DNA of 64,000 nt from Rhizomicrobium sp. (GTDB lineage Bacteria; Pseudomonadota; Alphaproteobacteria; Micropepsales; Micropepsaceae): positions 186,001 to 250,000 of the forward strand of contig JBBCGL010000001.1 in assembly GCA_037200385.1 (NCBI GenBank), written 5' to 3'. Shown piece after piece: positions 8,224-16,876 of this stretch (positions within the stretch are counted from its first letter, which is position 1; the number at the start of each line of letters is the position of its first letter). Under the pieces are notes generated by a model. The model was not told where the DNA came from and did not search any database. It saw only the letters and a list, made by a program, of their open reading frames with translations. The translations under genes were made by a program, and so were the position numbers.

Positions 8224-8796
8224 TTAAGGGCTTGGTTTGGCGGGTACCGGCACGAGAGGCCCGCCCAGCTTCGCCAACCGGGCTTTCGCCTCCGGCACCC
8301 CGCGCGCCGCCGCGTCGGTATAAAGCGTCCGCGCGAAGCCGAGATTCTTCTCGACCAGCGTGCCGTCCTCATAGAACACGCCCAGCCTGTATTCCGCGAT
8401 CGGGTGATGCGCCGCCGCCGCCTGGGTCAGCCAGGGCAGGGCGGCCTTGGGATCGGGCTCGCCCGCCTCGCCGTTCAGCAGCATCTCCGCCAGGTCGTAT
8501 TGCGCGGTGGGCAGCCCTGCCTCGGCGGCGCGCGCCAGCACGTCCTCGGCGGCCTTGGGATCTTTCGGCGTGCCGAGCCCGCGGCGCAGCATCAGCCCTT
8601 CGTTGCGCATCGCCGCTACGTCCTCGCCGTCGATCGACTGGAAGGTCTTGAACGCCTCCTCATAGCGCCCGGCGTCATAGGCGGCGAGGCCCTTGTCGAA
8701 GATCGATTGCAGTTCCCCCGTGTCGTGCACGACGGCGCAGCCGGCGAGCACGAGGGAGAGACAGAGGCCGGCGAGGATCGGTGCGAAGCGGGTCAT
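8224..8796 (-). CDS. Sel1-repeat lipoprotein
   Basis: 190 residues with a lipoprotein signal ending in the lipobox LAGC (about residue 19), then two to four Sel1/TPR-like repeats (AAMRNEGLMLRRGLG, AQYDLAEMLLNGEAG, AEYRLGVFYEDGT). Sel1 repeats usually scaffold protein-protein contacts. Its first codon overlaps the stop of the upstream SGNH hydrolase gene (ATGA at 8793-8796), so the pair is translationally coupled and probably works at the same envelope site. Confidence 0.82.
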   Translation of the reverse strand: MTRFAPILAGLCLSLVLAGCAVVHDTGELQSIFDKGLAAYDAGRYEEAFKTFQSIDGEDVAAMRNEGLMLRRGLGTPKDPKAAEDVLARAAEAGLPTAQYDLAEMLLNGEAGEPDPKAALPWLTQAAAAHHPIAEYRLGVFYEDGTLVEKNLGFARTLYTDAAARGVPEAKARLAKLGGPLVPVPAKPSP

Positions 8797-10154
8797 CGTG
8801 GATACAGATCATCGGTCCAGCCGAGGCTTTTGGCCAGAGCCTGTCCGGTGCGGCGATAGCCGCGCATGGTCATATGCGTGAGATCGCCGCCGATCAGCAC
8901 CGGATCGCTGAAGGCCCAGCCATAGGAACCGCCGGGGCCGCCCATATAGTCCTGCCAGTCCCACGCCACGCAACCGAAGCGGGCACCGATCTCCGCCTGC
9001 GCCTGCGCGATCCGGCGGTGGATGCGGGCGAAGCGCAGATAGTCGGTCCCGGTCTCGCCGCGCCGCGCCAGCAGCACGCCGCGATCCGGCGGCCCGACCA
9101 GCAGGCAGGAGGCTCCCGGGAACACGCTGCGCAGATTGGTCAACGCCTTGTTCAGCAGCCCGGCGTATTTCGCGGCGTCGAAATTCGGATCGCTGCCCTC
9201 ATTGGTGCCGTATTCCAGCGCGACCGCGTCATAGCTCTCGCCATGCAAGGCATCGCCGATCGCCGCCGGATCGGCATTGGCCCAGCCGCGCACGGTGGAA
9301 GAGGGCAGGCCGAACACGTCGAAGGTCACCAGCGGCGGCGCGATGCGGTCGAGCAGGAAGCCTTCGAGCACCACCTGGCCCGCGCTCACCCGCAGCTTCA
9401 CCGTCGCGATCGGCGCATCGGCTTCGATCGTCGCCAGGGCGCTGCCATTGCCGCCCGGCAGGGCGAGCACCTCCTCCGGCCCGTCATTCACCGATACGGT
9501 TACGGCGGCATCGGCCAATGGCCGGTAGACGAGCTGCAGCCGCTTGAGATCGCTCTCGCCGTGCCCATCGCGGAAATCGAGCCACAGATAGCTTTCGGGT
9601 CCCGCCGCCGCGACGCGGTTGGTGAGCGCCGGTCCGGTCGCCAGCGGCGCCGGTGCGGTGAAGGCGAGCGCCGTCGACCAGCCGGTCCCGATGCAATAGG
9701 CATGCAGCGTCGGCAGCCGCACATTGGCGCGCCCCATGGTCGGCGGCAGGAAGCGCGTGCCGACCGTCTCGCCATGCGCCGCGATGGCGCCGCTGAGTTC
9801 CGCCATGAACGGCCCCGCCGCGATATGGCTGTCGCCCCAGACGGCGATGCGCCGGGCCCGCGGCTGCGTGCCGTCGCGCAGCGCGAACGCAGGCAGCTTC
9901 GCCAGGTCCAGCACCGGCGGTTCGCGCCGCGCCGGAATCGCCAGCGCACCGAGTTCCGCCTGCGTTGGCATGAGCGTGTTGGGCGGCGGCGCATGCGCCA
10001 GCGCCGGCGGTCGCACCGGCTGCGGCGGCGGCGCATTGGGGCAGGCGAGATCGGAGACATGCGACGCGGACACGAACGTCGCGGCCCGTGCCGCCGGCGC
10101 CGCGAACATCGCAACCGTCAGGCCGGCCAGCAGGACACGCCGAAGCGCACGCAC
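8793..10154 (-). CDS. Exported SGNH/GDSL hydrolase
   Basis: A protein of about 453 residues with an N-terminal signal peptide (LLAGLTVAMFAAPAARA) and a long C-terminal SGNH esterase domain: block I in VWGDSHIAAG, a YGTNEGSD segment corresponding to block III/oxyanion, and the DLTH motif as block V. The domain is split by a beta-rich insert. Such YGTNE-type enzymes include O-acetyl esterases for peptidoglycan or polysaccharide. No ATG fits the signal peptide, so GTG at 10154 is proposed; ATG at 10308 would force translation through a family A repeat. It lies between an acyltransferase fusion and a Sel1 lipoprotein and is coupled to the latter. Confidence 0.78.
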   Translation of the reverse strand: MRALRRVLLAGLTVAMFAAPAARAATFVSASHVSDLACPNAPPPQPVRPPALAHAPPPNTLMPTQAELGALAIPARREPPVLDLAKLPAFALRDGTQPRARRIAVWGDSHIAAGPFMAELSGAIAAHGETVGTRFLPPTMGRANVRLPTLHAYCIGTGWSTALAFTAPAPLATGPALTNRVAAAGPESYLWLDFRDGHGESDLKRLQLVYRPLADAAVTVSVNDGPEEVLALPGGNGSALATIEADAPIATVKLRVSAGQVVLEGFLLDRIAPPLVTFDVFGLPSSTVRGWANADPAAIGDALHGESYDAVALEYGTNEGSDPNFDAAKYAGLLNKALTNLRSVFPGASCLLVGPPDRGVLLARRGETGTDYLRFARIHRRIAQAQAEIGARFGCVAWDWQDYMGGPGGSYGWAFSDPVLIGGDLTHMTMRGYRRTGQALAKSLGWTDDLYPR

Positions 10155-10175
10155 GGCAAGGCGCCAGCCGCGCTT

Positions 10176-10302
10176 GTCATGGCCCGCGAATGCGGGCCAC
10201 CCAGGTGACGCCCCGCACTGCTTTGGGAGATTTCGCGCAGCCAATTTTTCAACACCAACAAACAGCAGCGGGATGGCCCGCTGACGCAGGCCGCGACACC
10301 GG
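10176..10302. repeat. MITE-like element, family A, second copy
   Basis: The left arm (10176-10204) is identical over 29 bases to the one at 3570. The right arm (about 10273-10302) is a degenerate inverted copy, and total length (127 bp) matches the first element (124 bp). It sits between the acyltransferase fusion and the SGNH hydrolase gene. Confidence 0.7.
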
Positions 10303-10330
10303 ATCATAGCGGGTCCAGGCCGTCCCCGCC

Positions 10331-12769
10331 TTAAATCCCTGCGAGCTCCAGCGGCAGGCCCTTGGCCTTGAGCAGCTTCAGATGCTTCGCCCGGACGCGC
10401 TTTCCATACACGCCGTCCCGCGGCAGGCCCAGCATCGCTTGCAGATCGCGGACGACGTCGCCGCGCTCGGAGAGATGGAAGCGCTGCGCCAGCACGCTCT
10501 GCGGCGTGAAGGTGGTGCGCGTCGCCATCGGCGGCTTGCCGACGATGCCGGTGCAGCGCCAGGCCGCATAGCCCGCCGCGGCCTGCCGCGTGCCGTCTGG
10601 GCGCGTCCAGCCCTGGGTCGAGATGCGGTTGGCGACCGCGATCTGCTGCGCCGGCGTCGCGCCGCCCGGCACCGGTGCGAACGCGGTCCCGCCCCAGGCC
10701 GCCCAGGCGCCGGCATCGATGCCCAGGCCGCCGCCATAGCGCCCGACATTCGTCCAGTTCGCGTTGGTCTCGCAGACCGCCATCTTCTGCCAGAAGACGT
10801 CCGGCGCCGCCGGTTGCGGATTGCGCACCAGGGTCGGCGACAGGTCGCCCGGTGCATAGGTATAGGGCGCGATCGGCCGCGCCGCCGCCGCTGCGCTCAG
10901 GTGCCCCGCGCGCAGGATCTCGGCGACATACATGCGCTGTCCGGCCGGCGTCAGATGCACGCCGTCGGAGACGAAGAAGTCCGGCTGGCCCTCCGACACG
11001 GCGCGCCAGTCGGCGATGGCGACATTGGGATAGCTCGCGGCGATCTCGTCGATCAGGTCGTTGTTGGCCTCCATCCAGCGCCGCGGCACATGGGTGTTGA
11101 CCAGGATGACGCGCTTGGCGCCGGCGAGCAGGCCCAGGATCTCGCGCAGCTGCGCCTCGGTGGCGTAGCCGTTGGTTCCCAGATGCACCAGCACCACCGG
11201 CGTCAGCGCATGCGCCTTCGCGAGAGTCTTGATCTGGCCGAGGATGCTCGCCGTCTGCCAGCCCATGGTCGCATAGACCTTGGCGCCCGGCAGCATCCGG
11301 ATGAGCAGTGGGCTCGATCCCAGCAGCACGGAGTCGCCCACCGCCGTCAGGTCCGCGCCGGTGAAGCCGCCCGGCGCCTGCGCCTGGGCGGGGATCGGCG
11401 GCAGGCTCGGTGCCGTGATAGGCTTGGCCGGCGCCGCGGCGGCGGCGGCCAGGCCGAGCGCGTCGCGCACATCCTGTGACGGCCCGACCCGCGACGGCGC
11501 CAGCAGCAGGATCGCCGCCACCGCCGCGAGCGTCGCGCCGCCCGCCAGCAGCGCCAGCCGCATCTGCCGCAGTGCCGCCGGGCGCAGCGACGAGGCCTGC
11601 AGGGCCCACCACATCCGCTCGATCGCGCCTTGGCGGATCGGCATTTCGAGATAGCGGTAGGACAGCGCCGCGATCCCCAGCGTCAGCCCCATGCGCAGCG
11701 CGAAGAGTTCCGTGCCGTCCAGCCGCACATCGAGGTCCGGCCGCGTCAGCATGAAGATCGGCCAGTGCCACAGATAGATCCCGTAGGAACGCTCGCCGAT
11801 CCAGCGCAGCACGCCGGTATCCAGCCAGCGCCCGAAGGGCGAGCCGCGCCGCGTCGCCGCCGCGATCAGCACGACGCTCACCCCGGCCGACAACAGGAAG
11901 CCCCAGGGATAAAGCCACGCCGTCTCCTCGCCGAGCCGCGTGAACAATGCGGTCATCGCGACCAGCGCCAGCAGGCCCAGCGCGAAGACGCCCTCGCCCT
12001 CCGCCGGATTGGCGCTCTGCGTCTGGCGTTCCGGCCGCCACAGCAGCCCCAGCACCGCGCCGATCAGCAGCGCGAAGCCATGCGTGTCGGTCCCGAAATA
12101 GAGCCGGCTCGGATCGCCCTGGTCGGGATAGCCCAGCCGCGCCGCCAGCACCGCCATCCACACCGCGCCCGCCGCCGCCAGCAGGCCGGCGCCCAGTGCC
12201 GCGCCCCTGCGACCGATCCGCGGCAGGGCGAAGTAGAGCAACGGCGCCCAGACGATGTAGAACTGCTCCTCGATCGCCAGCGACCACAGATGTTGCAGCA
12301 GCGGCGGCCGCCCCATCGCCTCGAAGTAAGAGGTCTGGGCCGCGATCATCTCCCAATTCGTCATGTAGAAGAGCGATGCGACCGTGTCCCAGCGCAGCCG
12401 GGGCAGGGCGTCGGGCGCAAGGACAAACGCCGCCAGCACCGCCGCCGCCGTCATCGCCCAGGAAGCCGGCAGCAACCGCTTGGCCCGCCGCGTATAGAAC
12501 CGCGCCAGCCCGATCCGGCCGCGCTTTTCGCTCTCCCCGGCCAGCAGGCCGGTGATCAGGAAGCCGGAGATCACGAAGAACAGGTCGACGCCGAGATAGC
12601 CGCCCCGCGCCCAGGCGACATCGGCGTGGAACAGGCAGACCGCGAGCACCGCGATCGCCCGCAACCCGTCCAGTCCGCTCAGCCGCGTCTGCGCCGGTGC
12701 CTGCACCGCGGCGGGCGCAAGCGTCCGCAGGCCGCCGCCGCCCGCGAACCTGTCGAATGCGTATTTCAT
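10331..12769 (-). CDS. Acyltransferase-SGNH-Rpf-like fusion protein
   Basis: An 812-residue membrane protein. Residues about 25-400 form an acyltransferase-3 domain with some ten membrane segments and the family's catalytic His in CLFHADVAW followed by GGYLGVDLFFVISGFLI. An SGNH domain follows, as in OatA-type O-acetyltransferases: GDS at about 477, HLGTN, and DGVHLTP near 603. Unusually, the C-terminus adds a resuscitation-promoting-factor-like lysozyme-fold module (about 660-740: CETNANW with a Glu at the catalytic position about 666, then YGGGLGID, GWTR, YAAWRC) and a peptidoglycan-binding-like tail (about 750-805). The SGNH and Rpf modules should face the periplasm. It may acylate and cleave or anchor to peptidoglycan; the combined function is inferred. 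Confidence 0.85.
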   Translation of the reverse strand: MKYAFDRFAGGGGLRTLAPAAVQAPAQTRLSGLDGLRAIAVLAVCLFHADVAWARGGYLGVDLFFVISGFLITGLLAGESEKRGRIGLARFYTRRAKRLLPASWAMTAAAVLAAFVLAPDALPRLRWDTVASLFYMTNWEMIAAQTSYFEAMGRPPLLQHLWSLAIEEQFYIVWAPLLYFALPRIGRRGAALGAGLLAAAGAVWMAVLAARLGYPDQGDPSRLYFGTDTHGFALLIGAVLGLLWRPERQTQSANPAEGEGVFALGLLALVAMTALFTRLGEETAWLYPWGFLLSAGVSVVLIAAATRRGSPFGRWLDTGVLRWIGERSYGIYLWHWPIFMLTRPDLDVRLDGTELFALRMGLTLGIAALSYRYLEMPIRQGAIERMWWALQASSLRPAALRQMRLALLAGGATLAAVAAILLLAPSRVGPSQDVRDALGLAAAAAAPAKPITAPSLPPIPAQAQAPGGFTGADLTAVGDSVLLGSSPLLIRMLPGAKVYATMGWQTASILGQIKTLAKAHALTPVVLVHLGTNGYATEAQLREILGLLAGAKRVILVNTHVPRRWMEANNDLIDEIAASYPNVAIADWRAVSEGQPDFFVSDGVHLTPAGQRMYVAEILRAGHLSAAAAARPIAPYTYAPGDLSPTLVRNPQPAAPDVFWQKMAVCETNANWTNVGRYGGGLGIDAGAWAAWGGTAFAPVPGGATPAQQIAVANRISTQGWTRPDGTRQAAAGYAAWRCTGIVGKPPMATRTTFTPQSVLAQRFHLSERGDVVRDLQAMLGLPRDGVYGKRVRAKHLKLLKAKGLPLELAGI

Positions 12770-12937
12770 GGAAGTCGTAGCCCCGGGCAGCTCGCCTGCC
12801 CGTCCGTACTCTTAGCGTCTTGTGCGGCCGATTGAAGGCATAGGACGCATACGGACGAAAATAATTATCGCAACGTATCGCGCCGGCCACAGGCGAGGGG
12901 ACTACCGCGACAAACCTCCCGGTGCTATCCCGCTTTC

Positions 12938-13561
12938 ATGAGCGACATCGGCGGACCCATCGACGACGGCGGCATTGCGGGCAAGGGCGATCCCTTCGCC
13001 CTGTTCGATGCCTGGATGGCCGAAGCCAGGAAGGCAGAGCCCAACAATCCCGACGCCATGTCGCTCGCGACGGTGGACGGCGAGGGCCGCCCGAACGTCC
13101 GGATGGTACTGCTGAAGGAGGCGAAGAACGGCAGCTTCGTCTTCTACACGAACTACGAGAGCGCCAAGGGCGTCGAGCTGGTCGGCCAGCCTCATGCAGC
13201 CCTCTGTTTCCATTGGAAGAGTCTGGGCAAGCAGGTCCGCATCCGCGGCGGCGTCGCCAAGACGGCCGCCGACGAATCCGACGCCTACTTCGCCACCCGC
13301 CCGAAGGACAGCCAGATCGGCTGCTGGGCCTCGGCCCAGTCGCGGCCGATGACCGGCCGCTGGGCCTTCGAGAAGGAGATCGCGCGCTACGCCGCGCAAT
13401 ATGCGCTGTCCAAGGTGCCGCGCCCGCCCGGATGGGGCGGCTTCCGCGTCACGCCCTTCGAGATCGAGTTCTGGCGCGACCGTCCCTTCCGCCTGCACGA
13501 CCGGCTGGTCTATCGCCGCGCCGGCGCAGCGCCCTGGACGACCGAGCGGCTCTTTCCCTGA
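12938..13561 (+). CDS. pdxH: Pyridoxamine 5'-phosphate oxidase
   Basis: A 207-residue FMN enzyme oxidising pyridoxine/pyridoxamine phosphate to pyridoxal phosphate. FMN-binding RMVLLKEA (with [10 protein letters not shown]) and the C-terminal [13 protein letters not shown] plus [10 protein letters not shown] substrate segment are typical and complete. Its stop overlaps the start of the following cation efflux gene by one base (TGATG), indicating translational coupling. No strong ribosome site precedes the ATG. Confidence 0.95.
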   Translation: MSDIGGPIDDGGIAGKGDPFALFDAWMAEARKAEPNNPDAMSLATVDGEGRPNVRMVLLKEAKNGSFVFYTNYESAKGVELVGQPHAALCFHWKSLGKQVRIRGGVAKTAADESDAYFATRPKDSQIGCWASAQSRPMTGRWAFEKEIARYAAQYALSKVPRPPGWGGFRVTPFEIEFWRDRPFRLHDRLVYRRAGAAPWTTERLFP

Positions 13562-14493
13562 TGGCGGAGGACACCAAGGCCGCCGCCGAGGCGCGTGCCG
13601 CGGCCGACGGCGCCCTGATGCGCCGTGCCGCCTGGGCCTCGCTGGGCGTCTCGGCGCTGCTGACCGTGCTCAAGCTCGGCGCCTTCCTGGTCACCAATTC
13701 GGTGGCAGTGCTCGCTTCCTTCGCCGATTCGGCGATGGACCTCTTCACCTCGACCCTCAACCTCGTCGCAATCAAGAGCGCGCTGCAGCCCGCCGACCGC
13801 GAGCACCGTTTCGGCCACGGCAAGGCGGAGCCGCTGGCCGGCATGGCGCAGTTCGCCTTCATCGCGGGCTCGGCGGTGTTCCTGGTCATCCAGGGCGTCG
13901 ACCGCCTGCGGCATCCCGAGCCGATCGCCCAGCCGGGTCCGGCGCTGGCGGTGATGGCGGTCGCGATCACTGCCGGTTTCGGCCTGCTGGTCTATGAGCG
14001 CCGGGTGGTGGCGGCGACCGGCTCGGTCGCGGTGGGCGCCGACGCGGCACATTATATCGGCGACATGGCGAGCAATATCGGCGTGGTCGCCGCCATCGTG
14101 TTGACCCGCTGGCTGGGCTGGACCCTGGCCGATCCGCTGATCGCGCTGGGCGTCGCGGCGATGCTGGTGTGGACCGCCTATGGCGTGTTCCGCGCCAGCT
14201 ACGACCAGTTGATGGACCGCGAGTTGCCTGACACCGACCGGGCCCAGATCAAGGTGATCGTGATGGCGCATCCCGAGGTCATCGCGCTGCACGACTTGCG
14301 CACCCGCGCCGCCGGCCTCAACGCCTTCATCCAGCTCCATATCGAGCTCGATCCGAAGATGCTGCTGGTCCGCGCCCATGCGATCAGCGACGAGGTCGAG
14401 CACGAGCTTTGCGCCGCCTTCCCCCATGCCGAAGTGATCATCCATCAGGACCCCGCCGGCCTCGAAGACCCCGAAGCGCTCGCCGCGACGTAG
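13561..14493 (+). CDS. Cation diffusion facilitator (FieF-like)
   Basis: A 310-residue inner-membrane efflux protein for divalent metals (Zn, Fe or Cd). Six membrane segments are expected. The metal-site pairs are visible in FADSAMD (D-x3-D, helix 2) and AAHYIGDMASN (H-x3-D, helix 5). The C-terminal cytoplasmic domain (KVIVMAHPEV to EVIIHQDP) matches the ferredoxin-like regulatory fold of the family. The GHGKAEPLAG motif between helices 2 and 3 is typical. It is coupled to pdxH by a one-base overlap. Confidence 0.9.
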   Translation: MAEDTKAAAEARAAADGALMRRAAWASLGVSALLTVLKLGAFLVTNSVAVLASFADSAMDLFTSTLNLVAIKSALQPADREHRFGHGKAEPLAGMAQFAFIAGSAVFLVIQGVDRLRHPEPIAQPGPALAVMAVAITAGFGLLVYERRVVAATGSVAVGADAAHYIGDMASNIGVVAAIVLTRWLGWTLADPLIALGVAAMLVWTAYGVFRASYDQLMDRELPDTDRAQIKVIVMAHPEVIALHDLRTRAAGLNAFIQLHIELDPKMLLVRAHAISDEVEHELCAAFPHAEVIIHQDPAGLEDPEALAAT

Positions 14494-14499
14494 CTCTTC

Positions 14500-14560
14500 C
14501 ACCTCCCCAAAGGGGGAGGTCGAAAAACCGCAAAGCGATTTTTCGGGTGGGGCCGGCGCC
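14500..14560. repeat. Family D repeat (CACCTCCCC...GGGGGAGGTCGAAAAA)
   Basis: Palindromic CCTCCCC/GGGGGAGG followed by a second hairpin CGAAAAACCGCAAAGCGATTTTTCG-like and GGTGGGG. It is between the cation efflux gene and the SDR gene; nearly the same sequence recurs inside that SDR gene. Confidence 0.7.
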
Positions 14561-14607
14561 GCCGGAGAATCTCCTCCCGCGCAGCCAGACCTGCTACGCT
14601 CCCACCC

Positions 14608-15510
14608 ATGACCGCCACCCGTCTGCAATCCGCGCCCGCTCCGGCGCAACCCGAAGAACAGCGCACGTTGATCCTGACCGGCGCCAGCCGCGGCATCGGC
14701 CATGCCACGGTGAAGCGTTTCTCGAGCGCCGGCTGGCGCGTGATCACCTGCTCGCGCCACGCCTTCCCGGAGAGCTGCCCCTGGGCGGCGGGCCCGGAGG
14801 ATCACATCCAGGTCGATCTCGCCGATCCCGACGATACGGAACGCGCCATCGCCGAGATGAAGAGCCGCCTGACCGACGGCAAGCTCCACGCCCTGGTGAA
14901 CAACGCCGGCATCAGCCCGAAAGGGCCACTGGGGGAAGATGACGGCATGATTTCACCTCCCCCAACGGGGGAGGTCGAAAAATCGCGCAGCGATTTTTCG
15001 GGCTTGTCGCGCCGAAGCTCCGAAGGAGCGAAGGCGGATGGGGGCGCCGCCGCCCACGCGCGCCGCCTCAACACTCTGAACACCCCGCAGGCCGTCTGGC
15101 GCCAAGTCTTCGAGGTGAACCTCTTCTCGACGATCTGGCTGGCCCAGGGCCTGCGCGCCGAGCTCGCCGCCGCCCACGGCGCCATCGTCAACGTCACGTC
15201 GATCGCCGGCGGCCGGGTGCATCCCTTCGCCGGCGCCGCCTACGCCACCAGCAAGGCCGCGCTGGCTGCTCTGACCAGAGAGATGGCGGCCGATTTCGGC
15301 CCCTACAATGTCCGCGTGAACGCGATCGCCCCCGGCGAGATCGACACCGCGATCCTGAGCCCCGGCACCGACAAGATCGTGGAAACCATCCCGCTGCGCC
15401 GCCTCGGCCTGCCCGAGGAAGTCGCCAAGGCGATCTATTATCTGTGCACGGAACAATCCAGCTACGTGACGGGCGCCGAGCTCCACATCAATGGTGGGCA
15501 GCATGTGTGA
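14608..15510 (+). CDS. SDR oxidoreductase carrying an in-frame repeat insertion
   Basis: A 300-residue classical SDR: cofactor motif TGASRGIG, NNAG at about residue 98, and YATSK active site. Between ISPKGP and RLNTLNT, where relatives run straight on, the protein has an extra stretch of about 35-45 residues (roughly 110-150). The DNA there (about 14953-15055) is a copy of the family D intergenic repeat, read in frame without a stop. The core before and after is intact, so the protein may still fold with the insert as a surface loop near the active-site side. Substrate unknown. ATG at 14608 directly precedes the Rossmann strand region. Confidence 0.85.
   Translation: MTATRLQSAPAPAQPEEQRTLILTGASRGIGHATVKRFSSAGWRVITCSRHAFPESCPWAAGPEDHIQVDLADPDDTERAIAEMKSRLTDGKLHALVNNAGISPKGPLGEDDGMISPPPTGEVEKSRSDFSGLSRRSSEGAKADGGAAAHARRLNTLNTPQAVWRQVFEVNLFSTIWLAQGLRAELAAAHGAIVNVTSIAGGRVHPFAGAAYATSKAALAALTREMAADFGPYNVRVNAIAPGEIDTAILSPGTDKIVETIPLRRLGLPEEVAKAIYYLCTEQSSYVTGAELHINGGQHV
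14953..15055 (+). repeat. Family D repeat inside a coding sequence
   Basis: CACCTCCCCC...GGGGGAGGTCGAAAAATCGCGCAGCG and onward closely matches the intergenic copy at 14500-14560 in the same orientation. It ends in a CGAAGCTCCGAAGGAGCG hairpin and contributes no stop codon to the SDR frame. Confidence 0.75.
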
Positions 15511-15536
15511 GCCAGAGTCGATTTACCCAACCAATC

Positions 15537-15620
15537 GTCATGGCCGCCCTCGTGGCGGCCACCCATGATCGCCATTGCTGCATGGTGTTCATGGATCGCC
15601 GGGACAAGCCCGGCCATGAC
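15537..15620. repeat. Family B repeat
   Basis: 84 bp starting GTCATGGCCGCCCTCG and ending CCGGCCATGAC, built of nested palindromes. Close copies lie at 25305-25389 and, inverted, at 38460-38543. Confidence 0.75.
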
Positions 15621-15775
15621 GATAGTGTTTGATTCGATGAAATCCGAAACGGCTCAAATACGAAATCACGCTCTCTCGCCGTGACCCTGGCGAAACCCGC
15701 TGTATGCATCCTTGTCGTCATCGCCTGCTATATTGCCCTCTGCCGCCTGCGGATTCTGTGAAGGGGATCGCCGTC

Positions 15776-16876
15776 ATGCTCTCGCGTCTTGCGCCGCTCT
15801 GCGCCGCCGTCCTGCTGCTCGCCACCGCCGCCCAGGCCGCACCGCCTATCGCCGCTCCGCCCATCCGCCACGTCTTCGTCATCGTGCTCGAGAACGAGGA
15901 CTACGCCACGATCTTCGGGCCCGCGACGCCTGCGCCCTATCTCGGCCGCGACCTGCCGGCGCAGGGCGCGCTGCTCACCAACTACTACGCCACCGGCCAT
16001 GCCAGCCTCGGCAACTACCTCGCGATGATCAGCGGTCAGCCCGAGGCGCCGATGATCAACGCCGATTGCGCGGCCTATGTCGACTTCACCCTGAACGGCG
16101 CGCCCGCGCCCATCGACGCCGCCGGCATCGCCACCGGCAATGGCTGCATCTACCCGCCCGCGGTGAAGACGATCGCCGACCAGCTCGAGGCGGCGCATCT
16201 GACCTGGCACGGCTATATGGAGGACATGGGCAACGATCCGGCACGCGAGGTGTCCACCTGCGCCCATCCCGCGCCCGGCGGCAATGGCGTGCTGCACGCG
16301 ACGCCGACCGACTCCTATGCCTATCGCCACGACCCGTTCATCTATTTCCATTCCGTGGTCGACCGCACCGCTTCGTGCGACGCCAATGTCGTGCGGCTGG
16401 AGACCCTCTCCCACGATCTCAAGCGCGCCGCCACCACGCCGAACTTCGCCTTCATCGTGCCCAGCGTGTGCCATGACGGCCACGACAAGCCCAATTGCGC
16501 CGATGGAAGCCCGGGCGGGCTGCCCGCCGCCGACGCTTGGCTGAAGCTCTGGGTGCCGCGCATCCTCGCCTCGCCCGCGTTCCGGAAGGACGGCCTGCTG
16601 GTCGTCACCTTCGACGAGGCGGCGAGCGACGCCACCGCCTGCTGCAACGAGCCTTCCGGCCCGAACGTGAAGCAGCAGGGCTATTACGGCCCGGGCGGCG
16701 GGCGCATCGGCGCGGTGCTGCTCTCGCCGTTCGTCAAGCCGGGCACGGTGACGGACGCACCGATCAACCATTACGGCCTGCTGCGCGGCGTCGAGGACAT
16801 CTTCGGTCTGCCCTATCTGGGCTACGCCGCCGATCCCGCCGCCGGCAGCCTGTCAGGCGCGTTCGCGCGGCCTTAG
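15776..16876 (+). CDS. Exported phosphoesterase (acid phosphatase/phospholipase C family)
   Basis: 366 residues with a signal peptide (LSRLAPLCAAVLLLATAAQA) and an alkaline-phosphatase-like phosphoesterase domain: VFVIVLENEDYATIFG at the N-terminus, TGHASLGNYLAMISG with the likely nucleophile region, VPSVCHDGHD, and the metal-site FDEAASD. Several cysteines suggest disulfides in the periplasm. Start at 15776 is chosen because AAGGGG precedes it and the signal peptide begins there. The 3' end overlaps the convergent MFS gene by 24 bp. Confidence 0.82.
   Translation: MLSRLAPLCAAVLLLATAAQAAPPIAAPPIRHVFVIVLENEDYATIFGPATPAPYLGRDLPAQGALLTNYYATGHASLGNYLAMISGQPEAPMINADCAAYVDFTLNGAPAPIDAAGIATGNGCIYPPAVKTIADQLEAAHLTWHGYMEDMGNDPAREVSTCAHPAPGGNGVLHATPTDSYAYRHDPFIYFHSVVDRTASCDANVVRLETLSHDLKRAATTPNFAFIVPSVCHDGHDKPNCADGSPGGLPAADAWLKLWVPRILASPAFRKDGLLVVTFDEAASDATACCNEPSGPNVKQQGYYGPGGGRIGAVLLSPFVKPGTVTDAPINHYGLLRGVEDIFGLPYLGYAADPAAGSLSGAFARP

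Noticed and set aside
10155-10308. Longer N-terminus of the SGNH hydrolase from ATG 10308
   Set aside because: It would translate the family A repeat and place a non-hydrophobic stretch before the signal peptide.
8793-12890. A single 1365-codon minus-strand open frame
   Set aside because: Only its 3' third is a real protein (the SGNH hydrolase). The rest is out of frame with the acyltransferase fusion gene, which shows clear domains. Long open frames in off frames are common in DNA this GC-rich.
16853-16876. Frameshift or misassembly at the overlapping 3' ends of the phosphoesterase and MFS genes
   Set aside because: Both proteins end at natural family lengths; a short convergent overlap is common.
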